Positions 1 to 8,712 of a stretch of DNA of 64,000 nt are shown here, one piece after another. Position 1 is the first letter of the stretch. Every line of letters starts with the position of its first letter. The DNA is from Streptomyces colonosanans (GTDB taxonomy: Bacteria; Actinomycetota; Actinomycetes; Streptomycetales; Streptomycetaceae). The stretch is taken from positions 1 to 64,000 of the forward strand of contig NZ_MLYP01000092.1 in the NCBI RefSeq assembly GCF_001866645.1. The letters are read 5' to 3'. Below the pieces are notes generated by a model, which worked only from the letters and a program-made list of their open reading frames with translations, ran no database searches and was not told the DNA's origin. A program made the position numbers and the translations under genes.

Positions 1-2
1 AG

Positions 3-135
3 GGCAACCAGGGCAACCAGGGGGCGCAGGGTCCGCAGGGTCCGCAGGGTCCGCAGGGTCCGCAGGGGAACCAGGGCAACCAGGGCAACCAGGGCAACCA
101 GGGCAACCAGGGCAACCAGGGCAACCAAGGCGCTC
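3..135 (+). repeat. Gly-X-Gln coding tandem repeat (9-bp unit)
   Basis: Tandem 9-bp units of the type GGCAACCAG and GGTCCGCAG run uninterrupted in frame and encode collagen-like GNQ and GPQ triplets. Near-identity of neighbouring units makes copy-number change by slippage likely. Confidence 0.85.
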
Positions 136-380
136 AGGGTGCCGCGGGCCCGGTCAACCTCTACGTCAAGTCCGCCACCGGGAACAATCTGGTGTCTGTC
201 ACGTGCAACACCGGTGACGTCGCCACCGGCGGTGGGGCCTCGAACAACCAGCAGAACGAAATCAACATCACCAGACCGCTCGGGGGTTCCGCGACCACGG
301 CGCCCACTGGGTGGCAGGGACAGGCTGGCGGCACGGGCAATCCCGTCACCGTTTTCGTGGTCTGCGCCAAACTCACGTAA
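3..380 (+). CDS. collagen-like repeat protein, C-terminal part (5' truncated)
   Basis: The reading frame is open from the window edge to the TAA at 378-380, so only the C-terminus is present. The first ~47 codons are Gly-X-Gln triplets (GNQ, GPQ, GAQ), a collagen-like pattern. They are followed by a ~75-residue globular tail with two Cys (VTCNTGD and VFVVCAKLT) that could form a disulfide. Bacterial collagen-like proteins are normally secreted or surface-exposed and can form triple helices; the signal peptide would lie outside the window. A strong hairpin follows. The function is unknown. The nearby dTDP-rhamnose and glycosyltransferase genes make surface glycosylation possible, but that is only inference. 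Confidence 0.75.
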   Translation, partial: GNQGNQGAQGPQGPQGPQGPQGNQGNQGNQGNQGNQGNQGNQGAQGAAGPVNLYVKSATGNNLVSVTCNTGDVATGGGASNNQQNEINITRPLGGSATTAPTGWQGQAGGTGNPVTVFVVCAKLT

Positions 381-434
381 CTCCCATACGAGCGGCGGTA
401 CCGTGCGGGTCGTCCGCTTCACCCGGGAATGAAT

Positions 435-471
435 GACGGTGCCCCGAGGCTTCGGCCTCGCGGGCACCGTC
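435..471 (+). terminator. hairpin terminator after collagen-like gene
   Basis: A perfect 16-bp stem (GACGGTGCCC CGAGGC / GCCTCG with its complement) closes on a TTCG tetraloop, 54 nt after the stop codon. There is no T-tract, as is usual in Streptomyces. Confidence 0.8.
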
Positions 472-649
472 CGCATGCCACCCGAGCCTTCCGGACAGAG
501 GAATGTATCGGCTCATCATCGACACCATCAGCGTGAATCGGTCCCGCCTGCCAGGAAGATTCCGGAGCCCCGAGTAGCGTAAGCGGTGCAGATAATGGTT
601 GACCAGGCCCCGGTGCTGAACGCCGGGCACCAGGGAGACTCGGAGACCT

Positions 650-1624
650 ATGCGCATTCTTGTGACCGGCGGCGCTGGATTCATCGGTTCTGAATACGTC
701 CGCCGACGGCTGAAATCGGATCCGGCAGAACGGATCACCGTCCTCGACAAACTCACCTATTCGGGGGTCGTGGCCAATCTGGCGCCTGTGGCGGAAAATC
801 CCGGATACGCCTTCGTCCAGGGCGACATCTGTGACCCGGACGTGGTCGACCAGGTGATGGCGGGCCAAGACGCGGTGGTGCACTTCGCCGCCGAGTCGCA
901 CGTGGACCGGTCGATCCACGGGGCCGGTCCCTTCGTCCGCACCAATGTGATGGGCACGCAGGTACTCCTGGACGCGGCTCACCGACACGGCATCGGTCGC
1001 TTTGTCCACGTGTCCACCGACGAGGTGTACGGCTCGATCGGTGAGGGCTCATGGACCGAGGCGTGGCCGCTTGCGCCGAACTCCCCGTACTCCGCGTCGA
1101 AGGCCGGCTCCGACCTGCTGGCGCTTGCCTACCACCGCACCCACGGCTTGGACGTCGTGGTCACCCGGTGCTCCAACAACTATGGGCCGTACCAGTTCCC
1201 CGAGAAGGTCATCCCGCTCTTCATCACCAACCTGCTCGAGGGAAGGACGGTTCCCCTGTACGGGGACGGCCGCAACATCCGCGACTGGCTGCACGTCTTT
1301 GACCACTGCCGGGGTATCGACCTGGTCCTGCACGGCGGCAGGGCCGGGGAGGTCTACAACATCGGCGGCGGGACCGAGCTGAGCAACCACAAACTCACGG
1401 GCCTGCTGCTGGACGCGGTCGGCGCGGACTGGGACCGCGTCGAGCACGTGCCCGACCGCAAGGGCCACGACCTGCGCTACTCGCTGGACGACAGCAAGAT
1501 TCGCGAACAGCTCGGCTACTCCCCCCAGGTGTCCTTCACGGAGGGCCTGGCCACCACGGTCGCCTGGTATCGCGTTCACCGCTCCTGGTGGGAACCGCTC
1601 AAGGAGAGGACCGCGCTGCGATGA
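650..1624 (+). CDS. rfbB: dTDP-glucose 4,6-dehydratase
   Basis: The protein has 324 residues, the family's normal length. It is an extended short-chain dehydrogenase with the N-terminal NAD-binding motif GGAGFIG (residues 7-13), the STDEVYG segment containing the catalytic Thr/Asp/Glu, and the YSASKAGSD motif providing the Tyr-x3-Lys pair. It converts dTDP-glucose to dTDP-4-keto-6-deoxyglucose in the cytoplasm, the second step of dTDP-L-rhamnose synthesis. Its stop overlaps the ATG of rfbD (ATGA), so the two are translationally coupled. Neither the thymidylyltransferase (rfbA) nor the epimerase (rfbC) is next to it; they must be elsewhere. Confidence 0.93.
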   Translation: MRILVTGGAGFIGSEYVRRRLKSDPAERITVLDKLTYSGVVANLAPVAENPGYAFVQGDICDPDVVDQVMAGQDAVVHFAAESHVDRSIHGAGPFVRTNVMGTQVLLDAAHRHGIGRFVHVSTDEVYGSIGEGSWTEAWPLAPNSPYSASKAGSDLLALAYHRTHGLDVVVTRCSNNYGPYQFPEKVIPLFITNLLEGRTVPLYGDGRNIRDWLHVFDHCRGIDLVLHGGRAGEVYNIGGGTELSNHKLTGLLLDAVGADWDRVEHVPDRKGHDLRYSLDDSKIREQLGYSPQVSFTEGLATTVAWYRVHRSWWEPLKERTALR

Positions 1625-2532
1625 CCACGAGTTGGCTGGTGACCGGTGCACGCGGGCTCCTTGGCCAGGACGTGCTGGCCGAACTCGCCGTCGATCCGGA
1701 CGCCGCGGTGACGGGACTGAGCCGGGACCAGCTCGACATCACCGACCCGGCAGCCGTGCGCGTGGCCGTCACCGGTCACCGGGTGGTGGTCAACTGCGCC
1801 GCCTGGACGGATGTCGACGGCGCCGAGCGGTCCGAGGCGGCGGCCACAGCCGTGAACGGCACAGGCGTCCGCCACCTCGCGCGTGCCTGCTCGGACAATG
1901 GCGCCCTACTGCTCCACGTCTCCACCGACTATGTGTTCCCGGGCGACGCCCGCTCGCCGTATCCCGAGGACGCTCCGACCGGGCCGGTCAACGCGTACGG
2001 ACGGAGCAAACTGGCAGGGGAGCGAGCAGTCACCGAACTCCTGCCGCGCACTGGCTACATCGTGCGCACCGCCTGGCTGTACGGCGCACACGGGCCCAAC
2101 TTTGTGACGACCATGCTCGAACTCGCCGCTCGACGCGAGACTTTGGACGTGGTGGCGGACCAGCACGGCCAGCCGACCTGGTCCCGCGCGCTCGCCCGGC
2201 AGCTGGCTGCCCTCGGTCGTGCCGCACTGGCCGGGCGCGCACCGGCGGGCATCTACCACGGTACGGCGGCCGGCCACACCACGTGGTGCGGCCTGGCGCG
2301 TGAGACCTTCCGTCTCAGCGGCCTCGATCCCGAGCGGCTCCGCCCGGTCGGTTCGGAGAAGTTCCCGCGCCCGGCCACCCGCCCGGCGTTCGGTGTACTC
2401 GGGCACGGCAACTGGCTGCGGGCCGGCGTCGCGCCCCTGCCGAGCTGGGACGACCAGCTGACCGCGGCCCTGAAGGCGCCTGCCTTCGCCGCGCTGGCTG
2501 CCGCGGCGCGGGCCGGTGAGCTCACCAGCTGA
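1621..2532 (+). CDS. rfbD: dTDP-4-dehydrorhamnose reductase
   Basis: The 303-residue extended SDR protein begins at the ATG that overlaps the rfbB stop; upstream in-frame codons lie inside rfbB. It has a Gly-rich NADPH loop (TGARGLLGQD), STDYVFPG, and YGRSKLAGE with the catalytic Tyr-x3-Lys. It reduces dTDP-4-keto-rhamnose to dTDP-L-rhamnose, the last step of the pathway. It converges on the membrane-protein gene on the other strand and their ends overlap by 11 bp, so there is no room for a terminator between them. Confidence 0.92.
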   Translation: MTTSWLVTGARGLLGQDVLAELAVDPDAAVTGLSRDQLDITDPAAVRVAVTGHRVVVNCAAWTDVDGAERSEAAATAVNGTGVRHLARACSDNGALLLHVSTDYVFPGDARSPYPEDAPTGPVNAYGRSKLAGERAVTELLPRTGYIVRTAWLYGAHGPNFVTTMLELAARRETLDVVADQHGQPTWSRALARQLAALGRAALAGRAPAGIYHGTAAGHTTWCGLARETFRLSGLDPERLRPVGSEKFPRPATRPAFGVLGHGNWLRAGVAPLPSWDDQLTAALKAPAFAALAAAARAGELTS

Positions 2533-4297
2533 AGACAACGGCCGTGCCGACGTCCCGTCGGTCGACGCCGAACTCGGCTACCGACCCGTAGGCGGCCCCC
2601 TGCCAGCGGGTGCCCGGGACACGGTCACGCAACACGATCACGGTCCTCACTCCGATCGTGCGCAAGTAGTCGATGCTTTCCGCGCTGGGGAAACTCGCAG
2701 AGACGGTCCGAATCCGCTCCTGGCTCGCGGGGGAGAAACCGCTGCTGCCGTTGACGATCCGTGGGAAGCCGTTTGTCGACCACAGCATGACCGCAGGGTC
2801 GGTCATCATGTCACTGGGCAGGACCAGCACCGGCCCTCGCTCACCGAGCAGGGCGGCGGGAGTGGTCGGCGCGCGTGGGTGCGGGGTGACGTTGAAGCAC
2901 TCGATGCCGATGAGCAGCACCGGGGCGAGCATGGCCAGCCGCACGAGGATTCTCCGACCGCTGTCGGGCTTTTCCCCGGCGATCGCGTCCATCCGGTCGC
3001 AGAGGGCACTGACCGCACCAGCGGCGAGGACGGCCAGCAACAAGGTCACCCAGACGACCAGTCGGCCGGGCGTGCGGATCGCGTCCAGTCCGGGCAGGTG
3101 CCGGAAGAGGAACAAGTAGCCGTACTTCCCCCCGCCCCAGGCCTGGGTACCCAGGGCCAGGTACCCGGCAAGCACGGTTGCTCCGCCCAGCCACAGCCGG
3201 GTACGCGGGTGCCAGGCGGACAGGCCCAGGCCGATCACCGCCAAACCGATGAGGACGAAACCCGGTAGCAACGTCATCTCCGCCGGGGCGGCCAACGTGG
3301 CCCGGACTTCCTGGTGGGAGGAGCCCCAGAGCCAGGACTCGGCCGGGGCGGTGAGCATGCCACGGAGCGGGGGCGAATAGAGGGCGAGGTCGGCCACGGT
3401 GCGCCGCGCGTCCGGGTACATCTCCGTGATGTGCAGGTAAGGCCGGGCCATCAGCGCCGTGGTCACGGTGAACAGCGCACCGCCCGACAGGTTGCCGATC
3501 AACACGCGACCTGACGCGTCCGCCCGGTGCCCCCGCAGTCGGCCCATCGCCATGATGAACCCGATGACCAGAAGGACATACCCGAAGGAGATGCCGAGTC
3601 CGAAACCGAGGGTGATCTGCCAGGCGGCGACGGCCCAGCCGGCGAGGATCCAGCCGAGCCGGGGGTGCCCCGCCCGGTAGCCGTCCCGGAGGCTGAAACC
3701 GTGCCCCCGCGCCAGCATGGCCAGGGCCAGTGCGATCCCGCCTGTGGACAGGATGTTCAAATGCCCGCCATGGGCCAGACGCCAAGGTGCGTAACCGAAC
3801 GCCATTCCGGCCACCAGTGCACCGGGGATGCGCGAGCCCAGCTGCCGGGTCAGGGCGTACGCGCCGAAGAAGGCCAGCGCGTGCACGAGGACGTAGATCA
3901 CGTTGTAGCGGGCGACGGCGGCGGAAGCGCCGGAACCGATCATGCCCAAGGGGGCGTAGCCGAGGAGACTGTCCGAATACGCCAGGCTCAGCCGCTCGGG
4001 GAAGAAGGCGTTGGCGTCCCAGATGTCGGCCGGGTCGGTGGCCAGTGCGTGGCCTCCCCACGCGATCTGCCACGCCTGCAGCAGCGGGTCATAGACGTCC
4101 TGCGGGATCGTGGTGGCGAGGTGCCGGGCGGTCGGCCAGGTCATCAGGACCGCCAGAAGCACGCTGCCGACGGCCGCAAGGGTCCACTCGTGGGCGAGGA
4201 CCCGATGGATCCGGCCAGGCGCCTTCGGAACCTCCGGCGCGCACCCCTCCTTCCCGTGGGCTTGCGGGGACTCCGGGTCGCTGATGAGCGTGGTCAT
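2522..4297 (-). CDS. polytopic membrane protein, GT-C glycosyltransferase-like
   Basis: The protein has 591 residues with about 10-12 hydrophobic segments. After a soluble N-terminus and the first membrane helix there is a loop containing DVYDPLLQAW and, further on, W-D-A-N-A-F-F-P. This arrangement is seen in GT-C (lipid-phosphate-sugar dependent) glycosyltransferases and related membrane proteins. The C-terminal ~130 residues are a soluble domain. I chose ATG 4297 rather than the in-frame ATG 4330 because GGAG lies 8 nt upstream of it. It is the downstream gene of the TPR / GT2-methyltransferase set. The substrate is unknown, and the GT-C assignment rests on architecture only. Confidence 0.6.
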   Translation of the reverse strand: MTTLISDPESPQAHGKEGCAPEVPKAPGRIHRVLAHEWTLAAVGSVLLAVLMTWPTARHLATTIPQDVYDPLLQAWQIAWGGHALATDPADIWDANAFFPERLSLAYSDSLLGYAPLGMIGSGASAAVARYNVIYVLVHALAFFGAYALTRQLGSRIPGALVAGMAFGYAPWRLAHGGHLNILSTGGIALALAMLARGHGFSLRDGYRAGHPRLGWILAGWAVAAWQITLGFGLGISFGYVLLVIGFIMAMGRLRGHRADASGRVLIGNLSGGALFTVTTALMARPYLHITEMYPDARRTVADLALYSPPLRGMLTAPAESWLWGSSHQEVRATLAAPAEMTLLPGFVLIGLAVIGLGLSAWHPRTRLWLGGATVLAGYLALGTQAWGGGKYGYLFLFRHLPGLDAIRTPGRLVVWVTLLLAVLAAGAVSALCDRMDAIAGEKPDSGRRILVRLAMLAPVLLIGIECFNVTPHPRAPTTPAALLGERGPVLVLPSDMMTDPAVMLWSTNGFPRIVNGSSGFSPASQERIRTVSASFPSAESIDYLRTIGVRTVIVLRDRVPGTRWQGAAYGSVAEFGVDRRDVGTAVVFSW

Positions 4298-4440
4298 GTG
4301 ACGTGCTCCTACGGAGGCGGGGCAGGGCATGCGACACGCCTGGCTGCCCTGGAAGTAGCGGTGGTTGGGGGCGGACCCACGCGACCGGCGCGCGGTTCAG
4401 CCGGGGTTGTGAGGAGGACGGGCACGCGGGACCCGGCGCA

Positions 4441-4493
4441 CGCAGGAGGCGCCCTGCAGGACCTCGCAGCGGTCCTGCAGGGCGCCTCCTGCG
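4441..4493. terminator. 22-bp perfect inverted repeat between two minus-strand genes
   Basis: Two perfect 22-bp arms (CGCAGGAGGCGCCCTGCAGG plus AC) are separated by a 9-nt loop, 2 nt beyond the stop of the GT2-methyltransferase gene. It most likely ends transcription of the upstream minus-strand operon and isolates the membrane-protein gene. Confidence 0.85.
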
Positions 4494-4495
4494 GC

Positions 4496-5770
4496 CTATA
4501 CCAGCAGCGGTCCTCCGCACCTCGCAGCGCCCTCCTTCATCGCGATGAGGTTGGCGACCACGTAGGAGATGTTGTTGTCGGAGTGCCAGTCGGTCGGGAA
4601 GTAGGTGACCAGCCGCGACGACTGGAACCGGGCATCGAGGGCGGGCACGAAGGCGCGGTACTGGTTGTCCGTGTAGTACCAGAACGAGTTCTCGTTGTAG
4701 TAGGCGACGTGCGTCGGGTTCTGGTATGCGCCACGGCCGTCGGAGCTGGGTGTTGTGGTGAGGAGCATGCCGCCGGGCGCGAGCAACCGGTACAACTCGT
4801 TGATCAGCGGCACCTTCGCCGGCACGCGCTCCAGGAACTCCACCGCCCGGATCAGGCCGACCGAGCCGTCGGCCAGGTCCAGCTTCCCGGGCAGGGGCGC
4901 GACGATGTCGACGCCCTCTCCTGGGTGCTGGTCCACAGCCAGGTAGCCGGGCGGCTTCCGGCTGCCCGCGCCGAGGTTCAGCGCGAGCAGTCCGCGTCGC
5001 TGGGTCCAGGCGAGGGCGTTGGCCTCGATGTACTTGTCGTACAGCGTCACCGTCTCGCGCTGGATGTGTGCGTTGATCTCCGGGTCGCGCTGGGTGTTGT
5101 CGGAGTGCACCCGCTGGAGGTAGAGGCAGCGGTTGATGAGATGGAAGTCGCCGGCGTGGAAGAGACGGCACATCAGGTCCTGGTCGTCCAGGACCGAACG
5201 CGTGGCGTCGTACCCGCCGACCTTCTCGTAGCTCTCCTTGCGGAACGCCCGCACGTGGTTGGGCGCGTACCAGATGTAGGAGACGTTGTGCGGCGTCGGT
5301 GCCAGGGAGATGACCTGCTGGAGTCTGCGGCCGTCCACGGTCACCTCCTCGTACTTCCAACCACACGTCTCGTCGAACCGGCTGTCGTCCCGTTTCCCGT
5401 CCTCGGTGATCTGGGCGGTGTTGCTGTAGACGAAGACCGCCTCGGGGTGTGCGTCGAACGCCTTGCCGAGCTCCGCCAGGCATGACTTCGCCAGGAGGTC
5501 GTCGTGGTCGAGTTCCACGAGGATCTCGCCCCGTGCCAGTTCGCAGGCCCTGCGCTTCGCCGCTCCGACGCCGTGGACGTCGTCCGCGATCTCCAGGCGG
5601 ATCCTGTCGTCGGGTCGCTCCGGCCGCCACCGGGCGCCGTTGTTGAGCAGGACGATCCACTCCCAGTCCGAACAGGTCTGCGCCTGCAGGGATGCCAGGC
5701 ACTCATCGAGAAAGCGAGGTCGGTGGCTGGGGGTGAAGACGGAGAATCTCGGGGTCGCGGTCGACGTCAT
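4496..5770 (-). CDS. GT2 glycosyltransferase fused to a SAM methyltransferase-like domain
   Basis: The 424-residue protein has two domains. Residues ~8-220 form a GT-A/GT2 domain: FSVFTPSHRP start, nucleotide-sugar binding region, and the metal-binding motif LDHDDLL (DxD). Residues ~265-400 resemble a class I methyltransferase: LNLGAGSRKPPGYLAVDQ supplies the SAM-binding Gly-rich motif I and the acidic residue after it, and LLAPGGMLLTTTPS is typical after strand 5. A protein that both adds and methylates a sugar would cap a glycan. It overlaps the upstream TPR gene by 4 bp, so the two form an operon. Confidence 0.75.
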   Translation of the reverse strand: MTSTATPRFSVFTPSHRPRFLDECLASLQAQTCSDWEWIVLLNNGARWRPERPDDRIRLEIADDVHGVGAAKRRACELARGEILVELDHDDLLAKSCLAELGKAFDAHPEAVFVYSNTAQITEDGKRDDSRFDETCGWKYEEVTVDGRRLQQVISLAPTPHNVSYIWYAPNHVRAFRKESYEKVGGYDATRSVLDDQDLMCRLFHAGDFHLINRCLYLQRVHSDNTQRDPEINAHIQRETVTLYDKYIEANALAWTQRRGLLALNLGAGSRKPPGYLAVDQHPGEGVDIVAPLPGKLDLADGSVGLIRAVEFLERVPAKVPLINELYRLLAPGGMLLTTTPSSDGRGAYQNPTHVAYYNENSFWYYTDNQYRAFVPALDARFQSSRLVTYFPTDWHSDNNISYVVANLIAMKEGAARCGGPLLV

Positions 5771-6393
5771 CTCGTGCTCCCTTCTTGGCCCGAAGCCGGG
5801 GAGGGGCTGATGGAATCCCGGAAGCGCTCCGGTACTTCGGAACGGAGCGAGGGGTCGGTCTCGAGGGCACGGCGGAACTCGTTCTCGGCTTCGTCGTTCC
5901 GGTGATTCTCCGCCAGGATGTGTCCCATTTGCAGATAGGCCGTGCCCGCCTTCGGGTCGAAAGCAACGACGCGCTTCAGGAGTCCGATGGCGCGGTCGGG
6001 CTCGCTCGGCCTCAGCAGAAGCGCCTCGTTGAAGAGAGCCGACTCGTAATTCGGGTCGATCTTCAGGGCTTTGTCGTAGGCCTCACGGGCATCGGCCTTC
6101 TTGTCGGCCTGTTGCGCGAGGACTCCCAGGTTGTACCAGGCGATCTTGTTGCCGGGGTCCAGCTTCAGAATGCGCCTATAGGTACGGGCGGCCCCTTGGG
6201 AGTCGTTGAACTTCTGAAGCTGTAGCATGGCCGTCTGCAGAAGCACGTCGGGGTCCTGTGCCACCCGGGCCGCTGACGGCGCCCTGGAATCCGGAGGAGT
6301 CGAGGCCGACTGGGATTGAATCGCCCAGGTGGTCACCCCGGTGAATGCCGCCGCCAGTCCGGCGAACCCTGCCCACAATTTCCTACGTTTCAC
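5767..6393 (-). CDS. membrane-anchored TPR protein
   Basis: The 208-residue protein starts with a basic segment and one hydrophobic helix (residues ~7-26: signal anchor or uncleaved signal peptide). Residues ~45-195 consist of TPR repeats with the W-x2-LG-x7-AY and A-x3-F-x-AL signatures (IAWYNLGVLAQQ, ALKIDPNYESALFNEA). TPR domains scaffold protein complexes. It is the first gene of a two-gene operon with the GT2-methyltransferase (ATGA overlap), so it may position that enzyme at the membrane; this is inference from context. Confidence 0.75.
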   Translation of the reverse strand: MKRRKLWAGFAGLAAAFTGVTTWAIQSQSASTPPDSRAPSAARVAQDPDVLLQTAMLQLQKFNDSQGAARTYRRILKLDPGNKIAWYNLGVLAQQADKKADAREAYDKALKIDPNYESALFNEALLLRPSEPDRAIGLLKRVVAFDPKAGTAYLQMGHILAENHRNDEAENEFRRALETDPSLRSEVPERFRDSISPSPASGQEGSTR

Positions 6394-6806
6394 TTGCTCA
6401 CATCTCGTGGAATGGTGAGGACGGATGGGTGAGGACGATCTCAGATCGCCGACACCGAAAGGTCCGTGTTGGTGCCGGAGATGCTGAAGTTCGAACCACC
6501 CTCATTTCCACAGACGTTACGAGGCGGCCCCGGTGATGCCGCCGTTCGGCAGGCACTTGGGAGTAGCGGACCACCCGAATGTACGCAATCAAGGGGTTGC
6601 TTCGCGAAAGCGATCTCGTGAACCCGGCGTTCTCGTCAGGTCATTGGGTGGTTTTTCGTGCAGTTCTTCCTCTGATAAGTACGCTGCCGCGGTCGGTCGT
6701 TCAGGACGAGAAAAACGGCGGCTTCGGTCCGGCTTCGTTGTGTGACCTCGAAAGGCTGGATACTGTCGCACATCGGTCTTTTGTCGCCGTGGAGTTGGAC
6801 GGTACC
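6394..6806. other. divergent intergenic region
   Basis: The region separates the minus-strand TPR operon from the plus-strand GT2-TPR gene and must hold both promoters; I cannot place them reliably. It also carries a possible frameshifted relic gene at 6441-6565. An upstream extension of the plus-strand frame exists from 6579, but its codon usage is not coding-like. Confidence 0.6.
6441..6565 (-). pseudogene. possible frameshifted small-gene relic
   Basis: On the minus strand two adjacent frames look coding (GC-ending codons): one reads KCLPNGGITGAAS before a stop, and the next, shifted by one base, reads NVCGNEGGSNFSISGTNTDL and ends at TGA (6443-6441). Joined, they resemble the C-terminus of a small secreted protein with two Cys. 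No intact start was found. The family is not recognised. Confidence 0.3.
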
Positions 6807-7925
6807 GTGAAGCCAACGATCTGCCTGAACATGATCGTCAAGAACGAAGCCCCGGTGATTCGTCGTTGTCTCGAGTCCGTACGGCCCTTGATCGATACAT
6901 GGGTCATCCTGGACACGGGTTCGACCGATGGTACCCAGGACGTCATCCGCGACGTCTACAGTGATCTGCCCGGTGAACTGTACGAACGGCCCTGGAAGGG
7001 ATTTGACGGGAGTCGTACCGAAGCGATCGAACTCGCCCGCACCGGCGCGGACTACCTGCTCTTCATGGACGCCGACGACGTGATGGAGGTGAAGCCCAAC
7101 TTCCGCATGCCGGAGCTGACTCTCGACGCCTACAGGGTCGCAGTGCACAGCGGGCCGATCATCCATCGGCGCCGCGCCCTGGTCTCAACCCGGCTGCCAT
7201 GGCGGTACGTCGGCGTCCTGCACGAGTACCTCGACGTCGACTCCCCGTACACCGTCGGGGCTCTCGAAGGTGCCAACATCCTCATCGTGGGAGGCGGGGC
7301 ACGCGACAGGCAGGGCGACGCGAGGGAGAAGTATCTGCGCGATGTGGAGACCCTCCAGCAAGGTTTGCTCAAGGAACCCGACAACGCCCGTTACGTCTTC
7401 TACCTCGCTCAGAGCTGGGGCAATGTCGGTGAGCTGGAGAAGTCTCTGGAAGCCTATGACCGCCGGGCCGCCATGGAGGGTTGTGCTCAGGAGGGCTTCT
7501 GCGCACACCTCCGGGCCGCACGGCTCGCGGAAGCGCTCGAGCGGCCGCCGACCGAGGTGATGGGCCGCTACCTGCGTGCGTACGAGAGCCGCCCCTCGCG
7601 CGCCGAAGCCCTCGGCGAGCTCGCGCGCCTGTGTCGCGTCAACGGCCAGCGCTGGCCGCTCGCCTACATGTTTGCGCGGCAGGCGGCGCGGATCCCGTAT
7701 CCAAGCGACGACATCATTTTCGTCGAGTTCGGCTGGTACGACTGGCAAGTACTCGACGAACTCGCGGTGTCCGCCTATTGGGTCGGAGAGTACGAGGAGT
7801 CGAAGAGCTGCTGTGAACGCCTGCTCAATGACGGCAAGCTGCCCGCCGAACATCGCGAGCGTGTGGCCCGGAACCTTGAGTGCGCACAAGGCGAGCTGGG
7901 CTCGAAGGAGCTCGTAAGAGCCTGA
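6807..7925 (+). CDS. GT2 glycosyltransferase with C-terminal TPR-like helices
   Basis: The 372-residue protein has a GT2 domain at ~5-110: CLNMIVKNEAPVIRRCLESV is the signature of the KNE glycosyltransferase family, followed by ILDTGSTDGT and the metal-binding MDADD. Residues ~185-360 are helical repeats (AREKYLRDVETL, YVFYLAQSW) of the TPR type found in this family. I chose GTG 6807 because homology-like sequence starts there and GGAG lies 12 nt upstream; GTG 6789 is an alternative without a ribosome site. It is divergent from the other glycosyltransferase operon. The acceptor is unknown. Confidence 0.72.
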   Translation: MKPTICLNMIVKNEAPVIRRCLESVRPLIDTWVILDTGSTDGTQDVIRDVYSDLPGELYERPWKGFDGSRTEAIELARTGADYLLFMDADDVMEVKPNFRMPELTLDAYRVAVHSGPIIHRRRALVSTRLPWRYVGVLHEYLDVDSPYTVGALEGANILIVGGGARDRQGDAREKYLRDVETLQQGLLKEPDNARYVFYLAQSWGNVGELEKSLEAYDRRAAMEGCAQEGFCAHLRAARLAEALERPPTEVMGRYLRAYESRPSRAEALGELARLCRVNGQRWPLAYMFARQAARIPYPSDDIIFVEFGWYDWQVLDELAVSAYWVGEYEESKSCCERLLNDGKLPAEHRERVARNLECAQGELGSKELVRA

Positions 7926-8105
7926 ACGCCCCGTCGTGACGATGATCAGCCACGATGGCCGATTCCGGCGGTGCCGGCCAACCGCAAGCAGATGCGCCGG
8001 CTGGGTGGGTTCGGCGTCGTCGGACCGCGTCCGGGATGCTCGCCGTCGCGACGGGTACCGGCGGCCGCAGGAGATCCCGGCTCAAGCGAACGCAGTGTCA
8101 TGGCA

Positions 8106-8143
8106 CCCGGTCCGCGCGTCGCTGCGGGTGCGCGCGGACCGGG
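8106..8143. terminator. bidirectional hairpin terminator
   Basis: A perfect 13-bp stem (CCCGGTCCGCGCG and its complement) with a 12-nt loop lies between the ends of two convergent genes, so it can serve both directions. Confidence 0.8.
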
Positions 8144-8170
8144 GCCGTCGAGGGGAGCCGTGAGGAAGGG

Positions 8171-8596
8171 TCAGCCGGCGGTGAGGGGCTCCCGCGGCTC
8201 GGCCAGCGCGGCGGTGTGCGCGTCCATGCGCTGCGCCGACAGGATCGCCGCCGCCGTGTCCGCACGGGACGCCGCCACCACCAGGGCGCGGCCCGCCAGC
8301 GCGTGGGCGCGTCGATGGAGTGCCGTGAGCCGCGGTTCACGGCCGCGAGCGGGCGTCGTCACACGGACCGGCGGCACCTCGCCGCGCAGCCGCGCCACCT
8401 GCTCGACGAGCCGCTCGGCGGCCGCGTCCAGTTCCACGGAGGGCTCCAGCTCGCGCAGTTCGTCCGTCACGGTGAGCAACGCCGCCAGATGGCCCGCGAG
8501 CTGGATGTCCAGCTCCTCCTCGCGCGAACGGTGCGGGAAGTCGGGGGTGGTGCGGGCCGTCGTGTGGACCGACTTGGTGCGGATCGGTTCGTACAT
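8171..8596 (-). CDS. hypothetical protein, Streptomyces-type, helical
   Basis: The 141-residue cytoplasmic protein has no signal peptide or membrane helix. It is rich in Ala, Arg and Glu and predicted helical from the pattern of residues ~25-60 (LAGHLAALLTVTDELREL) and ~85-130. ATG 8596 is preferred over the longer frame because AGGAGG lies 8 nt upstream. I do not recognise the family. It is monocistronic, bounded by a terminator downstream. Confidence 0.7.
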   Translation of the reverse strand: MYEPIRTKSVHTTARTTPDFPHRSREEELDIQLAGHLAALLTVTDELRELEPSVELDAAAERLVEQVARLRGEVPPVRVTTPARGREPRLTALHRRAHALAGRALVVAASRADTAAAILSAQRMDAHTAALAEPREPLTAG

Positions 8597-8712
8597 GGGC
8601 CGGCCTCCTGTGCTGCGACAGGAAGCCATCCTAGCTTGGATTTCGTCTAAAGTTGAGTCGAGTCACGCAACGGAGTGAGTCGCTCGCCCGGTGGGCTCGC
8701 CCGTGGTGAGCG

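Noticed and set aside
3..135. Short direct repeats that could suggest a CRISPR array
   Set aside because: Units are 9 bp without spacers and encode an uninterrupted Gly-X-Gln collagen pattern.
3527..5485. 652-codon plus-strand open frame opposite the glycan genes
   Set aside because: It is the antisense shadow of the membrane protein and GT2-methyltransferase genes, whose protein motifs are clear; the translated product is Arg/Gly/Pro-rich with no domains.
6480..6510. GTTCGAACC as a tRNA T-loop
   Set aside because: No acceptor or anticodon stem can be paired around it on either strand.
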